A DNA stretch of 43,652 nucleotides from Blastococcus mobilis (GTDB lineage: Bacteria; Actinomycetota; Actinomycetes; Mycobacteriales; Geodermatophilaceae). Positions 6,950 to 15,424 of the stretch are shown here, piece after piece. Below the pieces are notes generated by a model that saw nothing but the letters and a program-made list of their open reading frames with translations, did no database searches and was not told the DNA's origin. Made by a program: the position numbers and the translations under genes. Within the stretch, counting starts at the first letter, position 1; each line of letters starts with the position of its first letter. The stretch spans positions 1-43,652 of the forward strand of contig NZ_FZNO01000033.1 in NCBI RefSeq assembly GCF_900188025.1, read 5' to 3'.

Positions 6950-7718
6950 CGGACGCGGCCTGCTGGGCAGCCTGCTCGATGGCCTCGACGAAGGTGTCGG
7001 TGGGCTGCGCGCCCATGATCGGACGGCCGTTGACGAGGAAGGCGGGCGTGCCCGCGATGCCGAGTTGCTGACCCTCCTGGAAGTCGGCGGTGACCGCGTC
7101 GAGGGTCTGCTGCGACTGCATCGTCGCCGTGAACCGCTCGACGTCGAGGCCGAGATCTGCGGCGACCCCGGTCAGCACCTCGTCAGTCAGCTGCCCGCTG
7201 TTCGGCGGGAACCCCAAGGCGTACACCGCGTCGTGGTACTGCCAGAAGGCGCCCTGCTCCCCCGCCGCCCGCGCGGCCCGTGCCGCCTGGACCGACTGCT
7301 CACCGAAGTAGGGGAAGTCCCGCCACTCCAGCCGCAGGATGCCGTCCTCGACGAACCGGTCGACGAGCACGGGCTCGGTCTCCTGGGCGAACTTCGCACA
7401 GAAGGGGCATTGGAAGTCCTCCCACATGACGAGGACGACCGGCGCGTCGGCGTCCCCCTGGGCCAGCGGGTCGCCGGGGATGCGCCGGGCCAGCGTGTCG
7501 GCCGGTTCTCCCGTCTCGCTCCCGCCGTCGTGGCGCACGTCCGCGACCGGGGCGCCGCCACCATCCTTCCCGTCCCCGCGACCGAGACCCCAGACGACGG
7601 CGACGACGCCGAGCACGACGACCACGGCCAACGCGATGAGCGGCCCGCGCAGGGCCTGTGCCGTCGAGGATCGACCGGTGGCGGATCCGCTCCGCGTGGA
7701 TGGATCAGGGCTGGGCAC
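6942..7718 (-). CDS. membrane-anchored DsbA-like thioredoxin-fold protein
   Basis: The 258-residue protein has one N-terminal membrane anchor (residues about 24-46, LRGPLIALAVVVVLGVVAVV), an acidic linker, and a DsbA/Thioredoxin_4 domain with WEDFQCPFCAKF (Cys104, Cys107) and a cis-proline loop AGTPAFLVNG. It should act outside the membrane as a disulfide oxidoreductase. GTG 7718 is chosen because AGGGGG lies seven bases upstream; the longer frame from 7859 crosses the promoter and operator region. It opens the run dsbA-ccdA-CPVC-methyltransferase and is divergent from the gntR gene, with a palindromic operator between them. Confidence 0.88.
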   Translation of the reverse strand: MPSPDPSTRSGSATGRSSTAQALRGPLIALAVVVVLGVVAVVWGLGRGDGKDGGGAPVADVRHDGGSETGEPADTLARRIPGDPLAQGDADAPVVLVMWEDFQCPFCAKFAQETEPVLVDRFVEDGILRLEWRDFPYFGEQSVQAARAARAAGEQGAFWQYHDAVYALGFPPNSGQLTDEVLTGVAADLGLDVERFTATMQSQQTLDAVTADFQEGQQLGIAGTPAFLVNGRPIMGAQPTDTFVEAIEQAAQQAASDG

Positions 7719-7752
7719 GATGTTCCCCCTAGCGCGCCGAGGTCGGCGCGCC

Positions 7753-7766
7753 GTTGTCCAGACAAC
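7753..7766. promoter_or_regulatory. GntR/HutC-type operator between dsbA-like and gntR genes
   Basis: GTTGTCCAGACAAC is a perfect 6-bp inverted repeat with a CA centre. It resembles the GTCTAGAC core bound by HutC-subfamily GntR regulators such as DasR and NagR. It lies 35 bp before the GTG of the dsbA-like gene and 77 bp before the ATG of gntR, so one bound dimer could control both directions. A weaker related half-palindrome, TTGACCGTACAA, follows at 7777-7788. Confidence 0.65.
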
Positions 7767-7843
7767 CGATCTAGTGTTGACCGTACAAGGGCGGTTCGCT
7801 GAGGCGTTCCACCACCCGCCCAGGGTTCGGATCTGGAGGGCCG

Positions 7844-8659
7844 ATGTCGGAGGGACCATCCGGACCGCCGGCAGTACGGCTGGACCGAAGCTCTAGCACG
7901 CCGCTGTGGCGCCAGCTGGCCCACGATCTCCGGAGCCGGCTGGACCGAGGGGAGTTCGGTCGCGGCCTCCCGGGTGAGTTCGAGCTCGGCCTCCAGTACT
8001 CGGTCAGCCGGCACACGGTCCGGGAGGCGTTGCGCCAGTTGCGTGTCGACGGCGTGATCAGCACCGGGCGCGGGCGGCGACCACGGCTCGCCGCACCCGA
8101 CCCGGTCATCGCCCAGCCCACAGGGGTCGCCTACTCGCTGTTCTCCTCCGTGGAGGCCCGCGGGTTGGTGCAGACATCTGTGGTCCGCGTGCTGACCGTG
8201 CGGGCCGACGGCGTCATCGCTCCCCGGCTGGGACTGGAGGAGTCGACACCCCTCGTCCACCTCGAGCGGCTACGCCTGGCCGACGACCGGCCGCTGGCCC
8301 TCGACCGCGTATGGCTGCCCGCGTCCGTCGGCGAACCGCTGCTGGACGTCGACTTCCGCCGCACCAGCCTCTACGAGGAGCTCGCCCGGACCGGCATCGC
8401 CATCACCGGCGGGCAGGAGACGGTCCGGGCGGTCATCCCGAGCCGCGCTGAGCACGACGCACTCGGCCTGCAGCCACCGTCGGCAGTCTTCTCGGTCCAG
8501 CGGACCGGAACGAGCTCCGGCGTCCCCATCGAGTGGCGGCACACCCTCATCCGGGCCGACCGCTTCGCACTGACCAGCACGCTGAACCCCGGGCCCGGAG
8601 CGACCGAGCCACCCAGCGGCGGGATCCCCGTCTCGACGCTCACGCCGAGCTTCGGCTGA
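7844..8659 (+). CDS. GntR family transcriptional regulator, HutC subfamily (UTRA domain)
   Basis: The 271-residue protein has an N-terminal winged helix (residues about 20-85; TPLWRQLAHDLRSRLDRGEF, YSVSRHTVREALRQLRVDG) and a C-terminal UTRA effector domain (about 95-245) with ESTPLVHLERLRLADDRPLA and VPIEWRHTLIRADRF. ATG 7844 follows GGAGG by four bases. HutC regulators sense small ligands and bind short palindromes; a fitting site lies upstream at 7753-7766. It heads the run gntR-rhodanese-tauE and is divergent from dsbA-ccdA. The effector is unknown; the neighbours suggest a sulfur compound, although the family usually senses sugars, amino acids or related metabolites. Confidence 0.92.
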   Translation: MSEGPSGPPAVRLDRSSSTPLWRQLAHDLRSRLDRGEFGRGLPGEFELGLQYSVSRHTVREALRQLRVDGVISTGRGRRPRLAAPDPVIAQPTGVAYSLFSSVEARGLVQTSVVRVLTVRADGVIAPRLGLEESTPLVHLERLRLADDRPLALDRVWLPASVGEPLLDVDFRRTSLYEELARTGIAITGGQETVRAVIPSRAEHDALGLQPPSAVFSVQRTGTSSGVPIEWRHTLIRADRFALTSTLNPGPGATEPPSGGIPVSTLTPSFG

Positions 8660-8678
8660 CCCCAAGGAAGGAACGACC

Positions 8679-9032
8679 ATGACCGAGGCGTCCCCGCCCA
8701 CCCGGCTCCCCGACCTGAATCCCGTCGAGGCCGCCGAGCTGCTCGAACGAGGCGAGGCAGTGCTGCTCGACGTCCGCGAGCCGCAGGAGTGGGCAGCCGG
8801 CCACGCCCCCCAGGCCGAGCACCTCCCGCTCGGCCAGGTCACCCCGGCAGCGGTTCCGCAGGCGCAACCGGTCATCGCCATCTGCCGGTCCGGCAACCGC
8901 TCCGGCAAGGCCGCCGACACCCTGGCCGCAGCAGGGGTGCGGGTGCACAACCTGACGGGCGGCATGAAGGCGTGGGCCCAGGCGGGCCTGCCGGTCGTCA
9001 CCGACGACGGGAAGCCGGGCGCGGTCGCGTGA
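8679..9032 (+). CDS. single-domain rhodanese (sulfurtransferase)
   Basis: The 117-residue protein is one rhodanese domain with VLLDVREPQEWAAGHAPQAE and an active loop CRSGNRS (Cys69). It ends GGMKAWAQAGLPVVTDDG, typical of GlpE/PspE-like enzymes that move sulfane sulfur to thiols or cyanide. ATG 8679 has AAGGAAGGAA upstream. It lies 19 bp after gntR, and its TGA overlaps the GTG of the TauE/SafE gene by 4 bp, so sulfur transfer and anion transport are translationally coupled. Confidence 0.93.
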   Translation: MTEASPPTRLPDLNPVEAAELLERGEAVLLDVREPQEWAAGHAPQAEHLPLGQVTPAAVPQAQPVIAICRSGNRSGKAADTLAAAGVRVHNLTGGMKAWAQAGLPVVTDDGKPGAVA

Positions 9033-9820
9033 CCGTCGCCGCGGTCGGGCTCGGACTGCTCATCGGCCTGAGCCTGGGCGCACTCGGCGGCGGCGGCTCG
9101 ATCCTGACCGTGCCCGCCCTGGTGTACGTCATCGGCCAGGACGCCCGTGCCGCGACGACCAGCAGCCTGTTCATCGTCGGCATCAGCTCGGTCATCGCCG
9201 CGCTCGGCCACGCCCGCAGCGGGCAGGTGCGCTGGGGCGTCGGCGTCGTCTTCGGGGCCACCGGCATCGCGGCCGGCTTCGCCGGGACCGCCGCCAACCA
9301 GCTCGTGGACCCCGACGTCCTCCTGCTCGCCTTCGCCGCGGTCATCGTCGTCGCCGCAGTGGGCATGCTCGCCAACAGTCGAGGCGAGGAGCCCGCGCCG
9401 CCGCAGCAGAACGACGCTCAAGAGCCCGCACGGCGCTGGACACCCGGACGGATCGGAAAGGTCGGCGGCGCCGGTCTGGTGGTCGGCTTCATGACCGGCT
9501 TCTTCGGCGTCGGCGGGGGCTTCGTGATCGTCCCGGCCCTCACCCTCGCCCTAGGCATGTCCATGCCACAGGCGGTCGCCACGTCACTGGTCGTCATCTC
9601 GATCAACTCCGCCGGCGCGCTGCTGGCGCGGGCCGGCACGGCCCACTTCGACTGGGCCGTGATCGTCCCGTTCACGCTTGCTGCCATCGCGGGGTCGCTG
9701 GGCGGCAAGACGGTGACCGACCGCGTCCCCGGCACGACCCTCACCCGCGCCTTCGCCGTCCTGCTCATCGCCGTCGCGGTCTACACCGCCACGTCGAGCC
9801 TGGTCTCGCTCCTCGGCTGA
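9029..9820 (+). CDS. TauE/SafE family sulfite or organosulfonate exporter-like permease
   Basis: The 263-residue membrane protein has the two-fold repeated family core: GLLIGLSLGALGGGGSILTV near the N-terminus and GFMTGFFGVGGGFVIVPALT after residue 150, with about eight membrane helices. Members export sulfite or sulfoacetate or move related anions. GTG 9029 overlaps the rhodanese stop by 4 bp; a longer frame from 8789 would run through the rhodanese gene. With a cytosolic persulfide dioxygenase-like enzyme encoded nearby, export of sulfite is a reasonable proposal, though the substrate is not shown by sequence. Confidence 0.92.
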   Translation: MTVAAVGLGLLIGLSLGALGGGGSILTVPALVYVIGQDARAATTSSLFIVGISSVIAALGHARSGQVRWGVGVVFGATGIAAGFAGTAANQLVDPDVLLLAFAAVIVVAAVGMLANSRGEEPAPPQQNDAQEPARRWTPGRIGKVGGAGLVVGFMTGFFGVGGGFVIVPALTLALGMSMPQAVATSLVVISINSAGALLARAGTAHFDWAVIVPFTLAAIAGSLGGKTVTDRVPGTTLTRAFAVLLIAVAVYTATSSLVSLLG

Positions 9821-9850
9821 CTGTGAGCATGGCCGGGTCGGTGTCCATCG

Positions 9851-10250
9851 GTGATGAGCTGGCGGCCGGTGGCAGCGGGCGTGACCCTTCGGCTGACTGG
9901 TTTCGTGCCTTGCTGTGGACTGATTGACGCCTACACCGGCGGAGTGCTGGCCCGAGCCACCGTGCCTGCTGATCCTGACGACTACGTCGAACTGTCCGGC
10001 TCAGCCTGGCGGCAGACCGGCTTCGTGTTCACCACCGAGTTCGGCGACCCGTGCGATCCGCGGAACGCCTTTCGGGCGCTCCGGGTCGCCGCCGCCAAGG
10101 CCGGGCTGCCGCACGCCGGGCTGCACACGCTGCGCCACTCGGCGGCCAGCGTCATGCTCACCCGCGGCGTCCCGCTCAAGGTGGTGGAGAAGCGGTCAGG
10201 GGCCGTTCCGGATCTCTCCGGAACGGCCCCTGAGCTGCGGTTCCCGCTGT

Positions 10251-10258
<8 letters not shown>
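9851..10258 (+). pseudogene. tyrosine recombinase (phage-type integrase) remnant
   Basis: The frame preserves part of the catalytic domain: GFVFTTEFGDPCDPRNAFRA, then GLHTLRHSAASVMLTRGVPL with the HxLRH box. Before residue 50 similarity fades, and after VVEK the frame reads into a hairpin and stops inside the tRNA-Pro gene, so the catalytic tyrosine and second histidine region are lost. It lies against the 3' end of tRNA-Pro, the usual target of such integrases. It is best read as the scar of an integrated element that supplied the accessory genes to its left. It is not expected to be active. Confidence 0.8.
10196..10233 (-). terminator. perfect 16-bp hairpin, likely tRNA-Pro terminator
   Basis: TCAGGGGCCGTTCCGG (10196-10211), a six-base loop, and its exact complement (10218-10233) form a very strong hairpin 17 bp past the 3' end of tRNA-Pro on the minus strand. 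No T-tract follows, as is common in GC-rich actinobacteria. The integrase remnant's last codons are read through it, which shows that this ending is not original integrase coding sequence. Confidence 0.75.
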
Positions 10259-10323
<65 letters not shown>

Positions 10324-10398
10324 AGCGCCGGGCGGCTCACACCGCCCGATCGCTGCAGGAGCAGGTTACCGCACACGTCGTCCCGCACCGCCCGGTGG

Positions 10399-10941
10399 TC
10401 AGCCCCTCGCCGGCATGGGATCCAGCCGGCGACGGTGAGGACCTGGCGCAGCGCGGCGGCGAATGCGTCCGGCCCCCCCGTCACGCCGTACTCGCCGCCG
10501 AGGAAGCCGCCCTGGTCGCCGGGGAACGTGAGGGGCTCGTTCCCCGGCAGTTGGGCGACGGCGGCGCGGTGAGCCAGCTGGCCCTCGGAAGCGGCACCAG
10601 CGGCCGAGATGACGCGCGTCGACGCCGCAGAGAGGGCGGCGAAGTCGTGTTCGTGGTGCGTGCAGGACACAATCGTTCTGTCCGACCAGCCGGATGAACG
10701 TCGCCATCGCCGGGCCCAGGCCACTGCGCCGGTAGGTCCGGTGCACGTGCCGGCACGCAGCGACTGCCGCTCCGCGATCCGGCAGGACTTGGGCCGCCAG
10801 GGGCTCGCGGGCGACGAGCGTGCGGACCTGCTCCGGATGACGGGCCACGAGAACCAGCGGGTTGACGGGGCCACCGCTGGTGACGAAGCCGTCCACCGGC
10901 CCGACCCGGTCGTCCCGATCCTGTCGCCCCGATACCGACGA
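10399..10941 (-). pseudogene. decayed alpha/beta hydrolase
   Basis: One frame reads PVDGFVTSGGPVNPLVLVAR, HPEQVRTLVA and SGLGPAMATFIRLVG, typical of the nucleophile elbow (degenerate GxSxG, here VTSGG) and cap region of alpha/beta hydrolases. After about 10680 the similarity passes to a different frame with NEPLTFPGDQGGFLGG and DAFAAALRQVL, the family C-terminus with its histidine region changed. The N-terminal third before the elbow is missing. The gene thus has a truncation and at least one frameshift. It fills the gap between tRNA-Pro and der. Exact ends are uncertain. Confidence 0.65.
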
Positions 10942-10951
10942 CCCGGCCGGT

Positions 10952-12298
10952 TCAGCCCTTCGGTCGGTCGCTCCCCCGGCCCTCGCGGACCTTCACCGAG
11001 ACCTCGATCGGCGTCCCCTCGAATCCCCACCTTTCCCGGATCTTGCGCTCGAGGAACCGGCGGTACCCGGCCTCGAGGAAACCGGTCGAGAAGACCACGA
11101 ACCTGGGCGGCCGGATGTCGGCCTGGGTGACGTACTTGATCTTCGGGGCGCGCCCGCCGCGCGCTGGTGGCGGCGTCTCCTGGACCAGGGCCCGCACGAA
11201 CGAGTTCAGCTCGGAGGTGGGCACGCGGGACTCCCACGAGGCCAGCGCCGCACGCAGGTGGTCGGCGAGCTTGTTGACGCCGCGCCCGGACTGTGCCGAG
11301 ATGTTCACCCGGGACGCCCAGCGCACGCGGGAGAGCTCGCGTTCGATCTCCTTCTCCAGCTGGATGTGCCGGTCCTCGTCGAGGGTGTCCCACTTGTTGA
11401 TCGCGATCACCAGCGCCCGGCCGGCGTCGACGACCTGGCTGATGACGCGCTGGTCCTGCTCGCTGATCACCTCGTCGGCGGCCAGGAGGACGACGGCGAC
11501 CTCGGCCGCCTGGATGGCGGCCTCGGTGCGCAGGCTGGCGTAGTACTCCATGCCGCTGGCGGTGTTCACCTTGCGGCGCAGCCCGGCGGTGTCGACGAAC
11601 CGCCACTCCTCACCGCCCAGGGTGACAATCGAGTCGACCGGGTCCACCGTCGTCCCGGCGACCGAGTCGACGACGGACCGCTCGTCCTTGGCCAACCGGT
11701 TGAGCAGGCTGGACTTGCCGACGTTCGGCCGGCCGACCAGCGCGACCCGTCGCGGACCCTCCTCCACGAGCTGTTCGCGCGGCGCCTCGGGCATGGCCTC
11801 GAGGACGAGGTCGAGGAGGTCGCCGCTGGCGCGGCCGTGCAGCGCGCTGACCGGCTGCGGCTCCCCCACGCCGAGCGACCAGAGCTCGGCGGCGTTGGCC
11901 TCGCTGCGCTCGTCGTCGACCTTGTTGGCGACGAGGATCACCGGCCGGTCACTGCGGCGCAGGATGCGGGCCGCGGCGAGGTCGGTGTCGGTGGCGCCGA
12001 CCTGGCTGTCGACCACGAAGACGATGACGTCGGCGGTCTTCATCGCGTGCTCGGCCTGACGGGTGATCGACGCACCGAGCCCGCTGGCCTTCGGGTCCCA
12101 GCCGCCGGTGTCGACGACGGTGAACCGCTTGCCGTTCCAGAGGGCCTCGTAGCTGATCCGGTCGCGGGTCACGCCCGGGGTGTCCTGGACGACGGCGGCG
12201 CGGCGGCCCAGGAACCGGTTGACCAGCGTCGACTTGCCGACGTTGGGGCGACCCACGATCGCGACCACGGGCAGCGGCCCGGAAGTCTCCTCCGTCAT
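10952..12298 (-). CDS. der: ribosome biogenesis GTPase Der (EngA)
   Basis: The 448-residue protein has two tandem GTPase domains. The first P-loop is GRPNVGKST (16-24) with DTPGVTRDR and NKVDDE; the second is GRPNVGKSS (about 190) with DTAGLRRK and NKWD. A KH-like C-terminal domain ends [20 protein letters not shown] and an arginine-rich tail. Der is an essential GTPase of 50S subunit assembly. It overlaps cmk by 4 bp (ATG 12298, cmk stop 12295), and this cmk-der pairing is standard in actinobacteria. Length and motifs are normal. Confidence 0.98.
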   Translation of the reverse strand: MTEETSGPLPVVAIVGRPNVGKSTLVNRFLGRRAAVVQDTPGVTRDRISYEALWNGKRFTVVDTGGWDPKASGLGASITRQAEHAMKTADVIVFVVDSQVGATDTDLAAARILRRSDRPVILVANKVDDERSEANAAELWSLGVGEPQPVSALHGRASGDLLDLVLEAMPEAPREQLVEEGPRRVALVGRPNVGKSSLLNRLAKDERSVVDSVAGTTVDPVDSIVTLGGEEWRFVDTAGLRRKVNTASGMEYYASLRTEAAIQAAEVAVVLLAADEVISEQDQRVISQVVDAGRALVIAINKWDTLDEDRHIQLEKEIERELSRVRWASRVNISAQSGRGVNKLADHLRAALASWESRVPTSELNSFVRALVQETPPPARGGRAPKIKYVTQADIRPPRFVVFSTGFLEAGYRRFLERKIRERWGFEGTPIEVSVKVREGRGSDRPKG

Positions 12299-12990
12299 GA
12301 CCGCTCCCCCACTCCTACCGCGGACCCGGCGAGCTCGACGATCCGCTCGATCACGCCCTGCTGGTCCAGGTTCGTGCTGTCCACCACGACGGCGTCGTCG
12401 GCGGGACGCAGGGGGCTGTCGGCCCGGCTGCTGTCGTACTCGTCGCGACGACGGAGGTCCTGGGCGAGCGCGGCGATCTCCTCGGCGTCGGTGATGCCGA
12501 GCTGGCCGGCCCGCCGCTCGGCGCGGACCTCGGGGGCCGCCGTCAGGTAGATCTTCAGTGTCGCGTCGGGCAGGACGACGGTGCCGATGTCGCGGCCCTC
12601 GACCACCACCGCGTCGGCGGCAGCCACCAGCCCGCGCTGCTGCTCCACCAGCTGACGGCGCACGGCGGGAACGGCGGAGACGGCGGAGACGTGGCGGGTC
12701 ACCTCGGCGCCGCGGATGCGGGTGGCCACGTCCACCCCGTCGACCAGCACGAGCTCGACGCCCGACTCCGTGCCCACCTCGATCCGCGCCCCGGCGACCG
12801 TGCGGGTCACCGCGTCGGCGTCCTCGGGGTCGACACCGGCATCGAGCACCGCCACGGTCGCCGCGCGGTACATGGCCCCGGTGTCGAGGTAGGCGGCGCC
12901 CAGGCGACCGGCAACGCCGCGGGCGACGGTGGACTTGCCGGTGCCCGACGGCCCGTCGAGAGTGACCTGCCCACGGAAGCTGGCGCTCAC
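12295..12990 (-). CDS. cmk: cytidylate kinase
   Basis: The 231-residue enzyme phosphorylates CMP and dCMP with ATP. It has the P-loop [11 protein letters not shown] (11-21), [25 protein letters not shown] and the lid [17 protein letters not shown] 12990 is chosen because it overlaps the stop of the upstream chorismate mutase gene by 4 bp (GTGA) and begins just before the P-loop strand; the longer frame from 13131 would run through that gene. It is coupled to der downstream. Confidence 0.97.
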   Translation of the reverse strand: MSASFRGQVTLDGPSGTGKSTVARGVAGRLGAAYLDTGAMYRAATVAVLDAGVDPEDADAVTRTVAGARIEVGTESGVELVLVDGVDVATRIRGAEVTRHVSAVSAVPAVRRQLVEQQRGLVAAADAVVVEGRDIGTVVLPDATLKIYLTAAPEVRAERRAGQLGITDAEEIAALAQDLRRRDEYDSSRADSPLRPADDAVVVDSTNLDQQGVIERIVELAGSAVGVGERS

Positions 12991-13349
12991 TGCGCGATGT
13001 CCCGGCGCAGGGCGGTCGCGCCGCGGAGGTACACGTGCTGGACCTCGGCCCGGGTCTTTCCCGTCTCGACGTGCGCCATCAGCCGCAGCACCCGCGGGAG
13101 CGCGTGCGGCACGTCCATCTCGGTGGCGCACATGAGCGGCACGTCACCCATACCGAGCTCGCGCGCGGCCAGGGCGGGGAACTCTGACACGAGGTCGGGC
13201 GTGGCTGTGAACAGGATGCTGATCACGTCGTCGTGGGCCAGTTCGTTGCGCTCCAGCACGGCGCTGACCAGCTCACGGGTGGCCTCGAGCACCTGCTCCC
13301 GGTCGTCTGCGTCGACCTGCGTCGCACCCCGGATGGCTCGGACGGCCAT
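12987..13349 (-). CDS. aroH: monofunctional chorismate mutase, AroH class
   Basis: The 120-residue protein is the trimeric AroH type: [20 protein letters not shown] at the N-terminus with active Arg residues, [19 protein letters not shown], and the ending [14 protein letters not shown]. It converts chorismate to prephenate for phenylalanine and tyrosine. It precedes cmk with a 4-bp overlap. A 168-bp gap separates it from rluB; that gap holds short GC-rich imperfect repeats of the type CGGTCGC/GCGACG and no frame I would call a gene. Confidence 0.95.
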   Translation of the reverse strand: MAVRAIRGATQVDADDREQVLEATRELVSAVLERNELAHDDVISILFTATPDLVSEFPALAARELGMGDVPLMCATEMDVPHALPRVLRLMAHVETGKTRAEVQHVYLRGATALRRDIAQ

Positions 13350-13517
13350 GCACTCCTCCTCGTTCGTCGATGTGACCGGTCGCCTCCGCGGTCGCTCCGC
13401 TGCTCGCTGCGACGCTCACGACCTGTCGGCTCCGTCGGCGTCCGGATCGCCGGAGCCTCGTCGAGTCTAGGTTCGCCGCTCCCGGCGTCCGCCCCGTCGC
13501 GGAGGCGGTACCACCCC

Positions 13518-14363
13518 TCACAGGCCGACGAGCTCCTGGAGCGTGCCGAGTTCCTCCTTGGTCAGCTTGCGGATCGACCCCGAGCGCATCCGCTGCAGCT
13601 GGATGGGGCCGACGGCGGTGCGCGTGAGCCGGGACACCGGGAGGCCGACGTGCGCCAGCAGACGCCGGACGATGTGCTTGCGACCCTCGTGCAGCACGAC
13701 CTCGACCACCGACTGCCCGGCGTGGGTGTCCACCACCCGGAACGCGTCCACCGCGACGGGGCCGTCCTCCAGCTCCACCCCGGCCCGCAGGCGTCGGGCC
13801 ATGTCGCGCGGCACCGAACCGGAGACCTGGGCGAGGTAGGTCTTGCGGACCTCGTAGGACGGGTGGGCCAGCCGGTGCGCCAGCTCGCCGTCGTTGGTGA
13901 GGAGCAGCAGGCCCTCGGTGTCCTGGTCCAGCCGGCCGACGTGGACCAGGCCCTTGGCCAGGTCGCCCACCATGTCGCCGACGGTCGGCCGGTTGCGGTC
14001 GTCGCTCATCGCGGTGATCACGCCCGGGGGCTTGTTCATCGCGTAGGTGACGCGATCCTCGCGGACCTCGATGCGCACGCCGTCCACGGCGAACTTGTCC
14101 TTGGCCGGATCGACCCGCATGCCCTGCACGGTGACCTGCCTGCCGTTCACGCTGATCCGGCCGGCCTCGATCATGTCCTCGCAGACCCGCCGGGAGCCGA
14201 CCCCCGCACGGGCCAGCACCTTCTGCAGCCGCTCACCCTGGCGGTCGTCGCCGGGCTCGGCGGACGGCCGGTCGCCGGGGTGTACCGGTGCCAGCTCCAT
14301 GTCTTCCGACCAGCCGTCGCCGGCCTCGGTGGTGCTCTCGTCGTTCGGTGTCGCTGAGTTCAT
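13518..14363 (-). CDS. 23S rRNA pseudouridine synthase, RluB/RsuA family
   Basis: The 281-residue protein has an acidic N-terminal extension (about 45 residues), an S4 RNA-binding domain (ERLQKVLARAGVGSRRVCED), and a pseudouridine synthase domain with the catalytic aspartate in VGRLDQDTEGLLLLTNDG. Its end, LTKEELGTLQELVGL, is typical. ATG 14363 gives a normal family length; a longer frame reaches into scpB. Position after scpB agrees with RluB, which modifies the 23S peptidyl-transferase region, but sequence alone does not separate RluB from close paralogues. About 200 bp without a gene lie upstream. Confidence 0.93.
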   Translation of the reverse strand: MNSATPNDESTTEAGDGWSEDMELAPVHPGDRPSAEPGDDRQGERLQKVLARAGVGSRRVCEDMIEAGRISVNGRQVTVQGMRVDPAKDKFAVDGVRIEVREDRVTYAMNKPPGVITAMSDDRNRPTVGDMVGDLAKGLVHVGRLDQDTEGLLLLTNDGELAHRLAHPSYEVRKTYLAQVSGSVPRDMARRLRAGVELEDGPVAVDAFRVVDTHAGQSVVEVVLHEGRKHIVRRLLAHVGLPVSRLTRTAVGPIQLQRMRSGSIRKLTKEELGTLQELVGL

Positions 14364-14532
14364 CGCCACCCAGTCTCCCACCCGCGGGGAACCCTCTTTC
14401 CCACAGGACGCAGTTCTCGCCCGGCTGAGGCAGCCCGGGCCGTCGAAGGTGACCAAGGTCGCCGTTCTCGCCACGTCCGGGCCGAGGACCGGGCCGCACC
14501 GGCACGCCCGCTCACCCGACGTCTCTCGTTCC

Positions 14533-14547
14533 CCGAAACGCTTTCGG
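14533..14547 (-). terminator. short hairpin after scpB
   Basis: CCGAAA-CGC-TTTCGG is a perfect small stem 13 bases past the scpB stop, with outer arms GTTCC/GGAAC extending it imperfectly. It could end or attenuate the parA-scpA-scpB transcript before rluB. The stem is short, so the call is tentative. Confidence 0.3.
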
Positions 14548-14560
14548 ACGAGGGAACTGG

Positions 14561-15424
14561 TCAGCTGTCGGGGTGCTCGTCGAGCATGGTCGAGGTCTCG
14601 GGCAGCAGCGGTGCCAGCTCCGGCAGGTCCTCGAGGCTGCGGAGGCCGAGCCGCTCCAGGAACAGGGGTGTCGTCGCGTAGAGGCGACCGCCGCTGTCGG
14701 GATCGCTGCCCACCTCGTGCACCAGTCCGCGCGTGAGCAGGGTGCGCATGACGCCGTCGACGCCGACGCCCCGGATGGCGGAGACGCGGGCGCGGGTGAC
14801 CGGCTGGCGGTAGGCGATGACGGCGAGGGTCTCCAGGGCCGCCTGCGTGAGCCGGCTGCGCTGGCCGTCGATCAGGTAGCGCTGGACGACCGGGGCGTGC
14901 TCGTCCCGGGTGTAGAGGCGCCACCCCCCTCCCACCTGCCGCAGCGTGAGCCCGGACCGCCGCTGGTCGTAGCCGTCGGCGAGCGCGGACAGGCCCGCGC
15001 GGACCTCCGCGACCGGGCAGCGCAGGGCCGCCGCGAGGGTCTCCTCGTCGACCGGGTCGTCCATGACGAACAGCAGCGCCTCGAGCCCGCCCTGCAGCTC
15101 CTCGGGGGTGAGCAGCTCCAGCGGCTCGTCCGCCGGCACCTCGTCCGCCGGCACCTCGGGCGCCGGCTCCCCCGCCGGGACGTCCGCCGGCGTCGGGTCC
15201 TGCGGAGGCTCCGGCTCCACCGGCACGGGCGCCGGCTCGGGCGGCGCGTCGACCGGCTGCTCGGCCACCCGGGCCGCCAGCTCCGCCGCGACCGCGTCCC
15301 ACGTCCCCGGGTCGTGCTCGTCGCGTCGAGCGTCGACCTCACGAGTGGCCGCGAGCTCGGCCGCCAGCACGTCCCAGGAAATGGGGGAACGGTCCTCGTC
15401 CGGTCCTGCCTGCTCCGGGCTCAC
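14561..15424 (-). CDS. scpB: segregation and condensation protein B
   Basis: The 287-residue protein carries the tandem winged-helix ScpB core from about residue 105: LTPEELQGGLEALLFVMDDP, then RSRLTQAALETLAVIAYRQP and IRGVGVDGVMRTLLTRGLV. ScpB binds ScpA in the SMC condensin. The N-terminal hundred residues are unusual: two similar segments, SWDVLAAELAA and TWDAVAAELAA, then a Pro/Glu-rich linker with repeated PADEVPADE. GTG 15424 overlaps the scpA stop by 4 bp, fixing the start and keeping this extension in the protein. Confidence 0.95.
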   Translation of the reverse strand: MSPEQAGPDEDRSPISWDVLAAELAATREVDARRDEHDPGTWDAVAAELAARVAEQPVDAPPEPAPVPVEPEPPQDPTPADVPAGEPAPEVPADEVPADEPLELLTPEELQGGLEALLFVMDDPVDEETLAAALRCPVAEVRAGLSALADGYDQRRSGLTLRQVGGGWRLYTRDEHAPVVQRYLIDGQRSRLTQAALETLAVIAYRQPVTRARVSAIRGVGVDGVMRTLLTRGLVHEVGSDPDSGGRLYATTPLFLERLGLRSLEDLPELAPLLPETSTMLDEHPDS

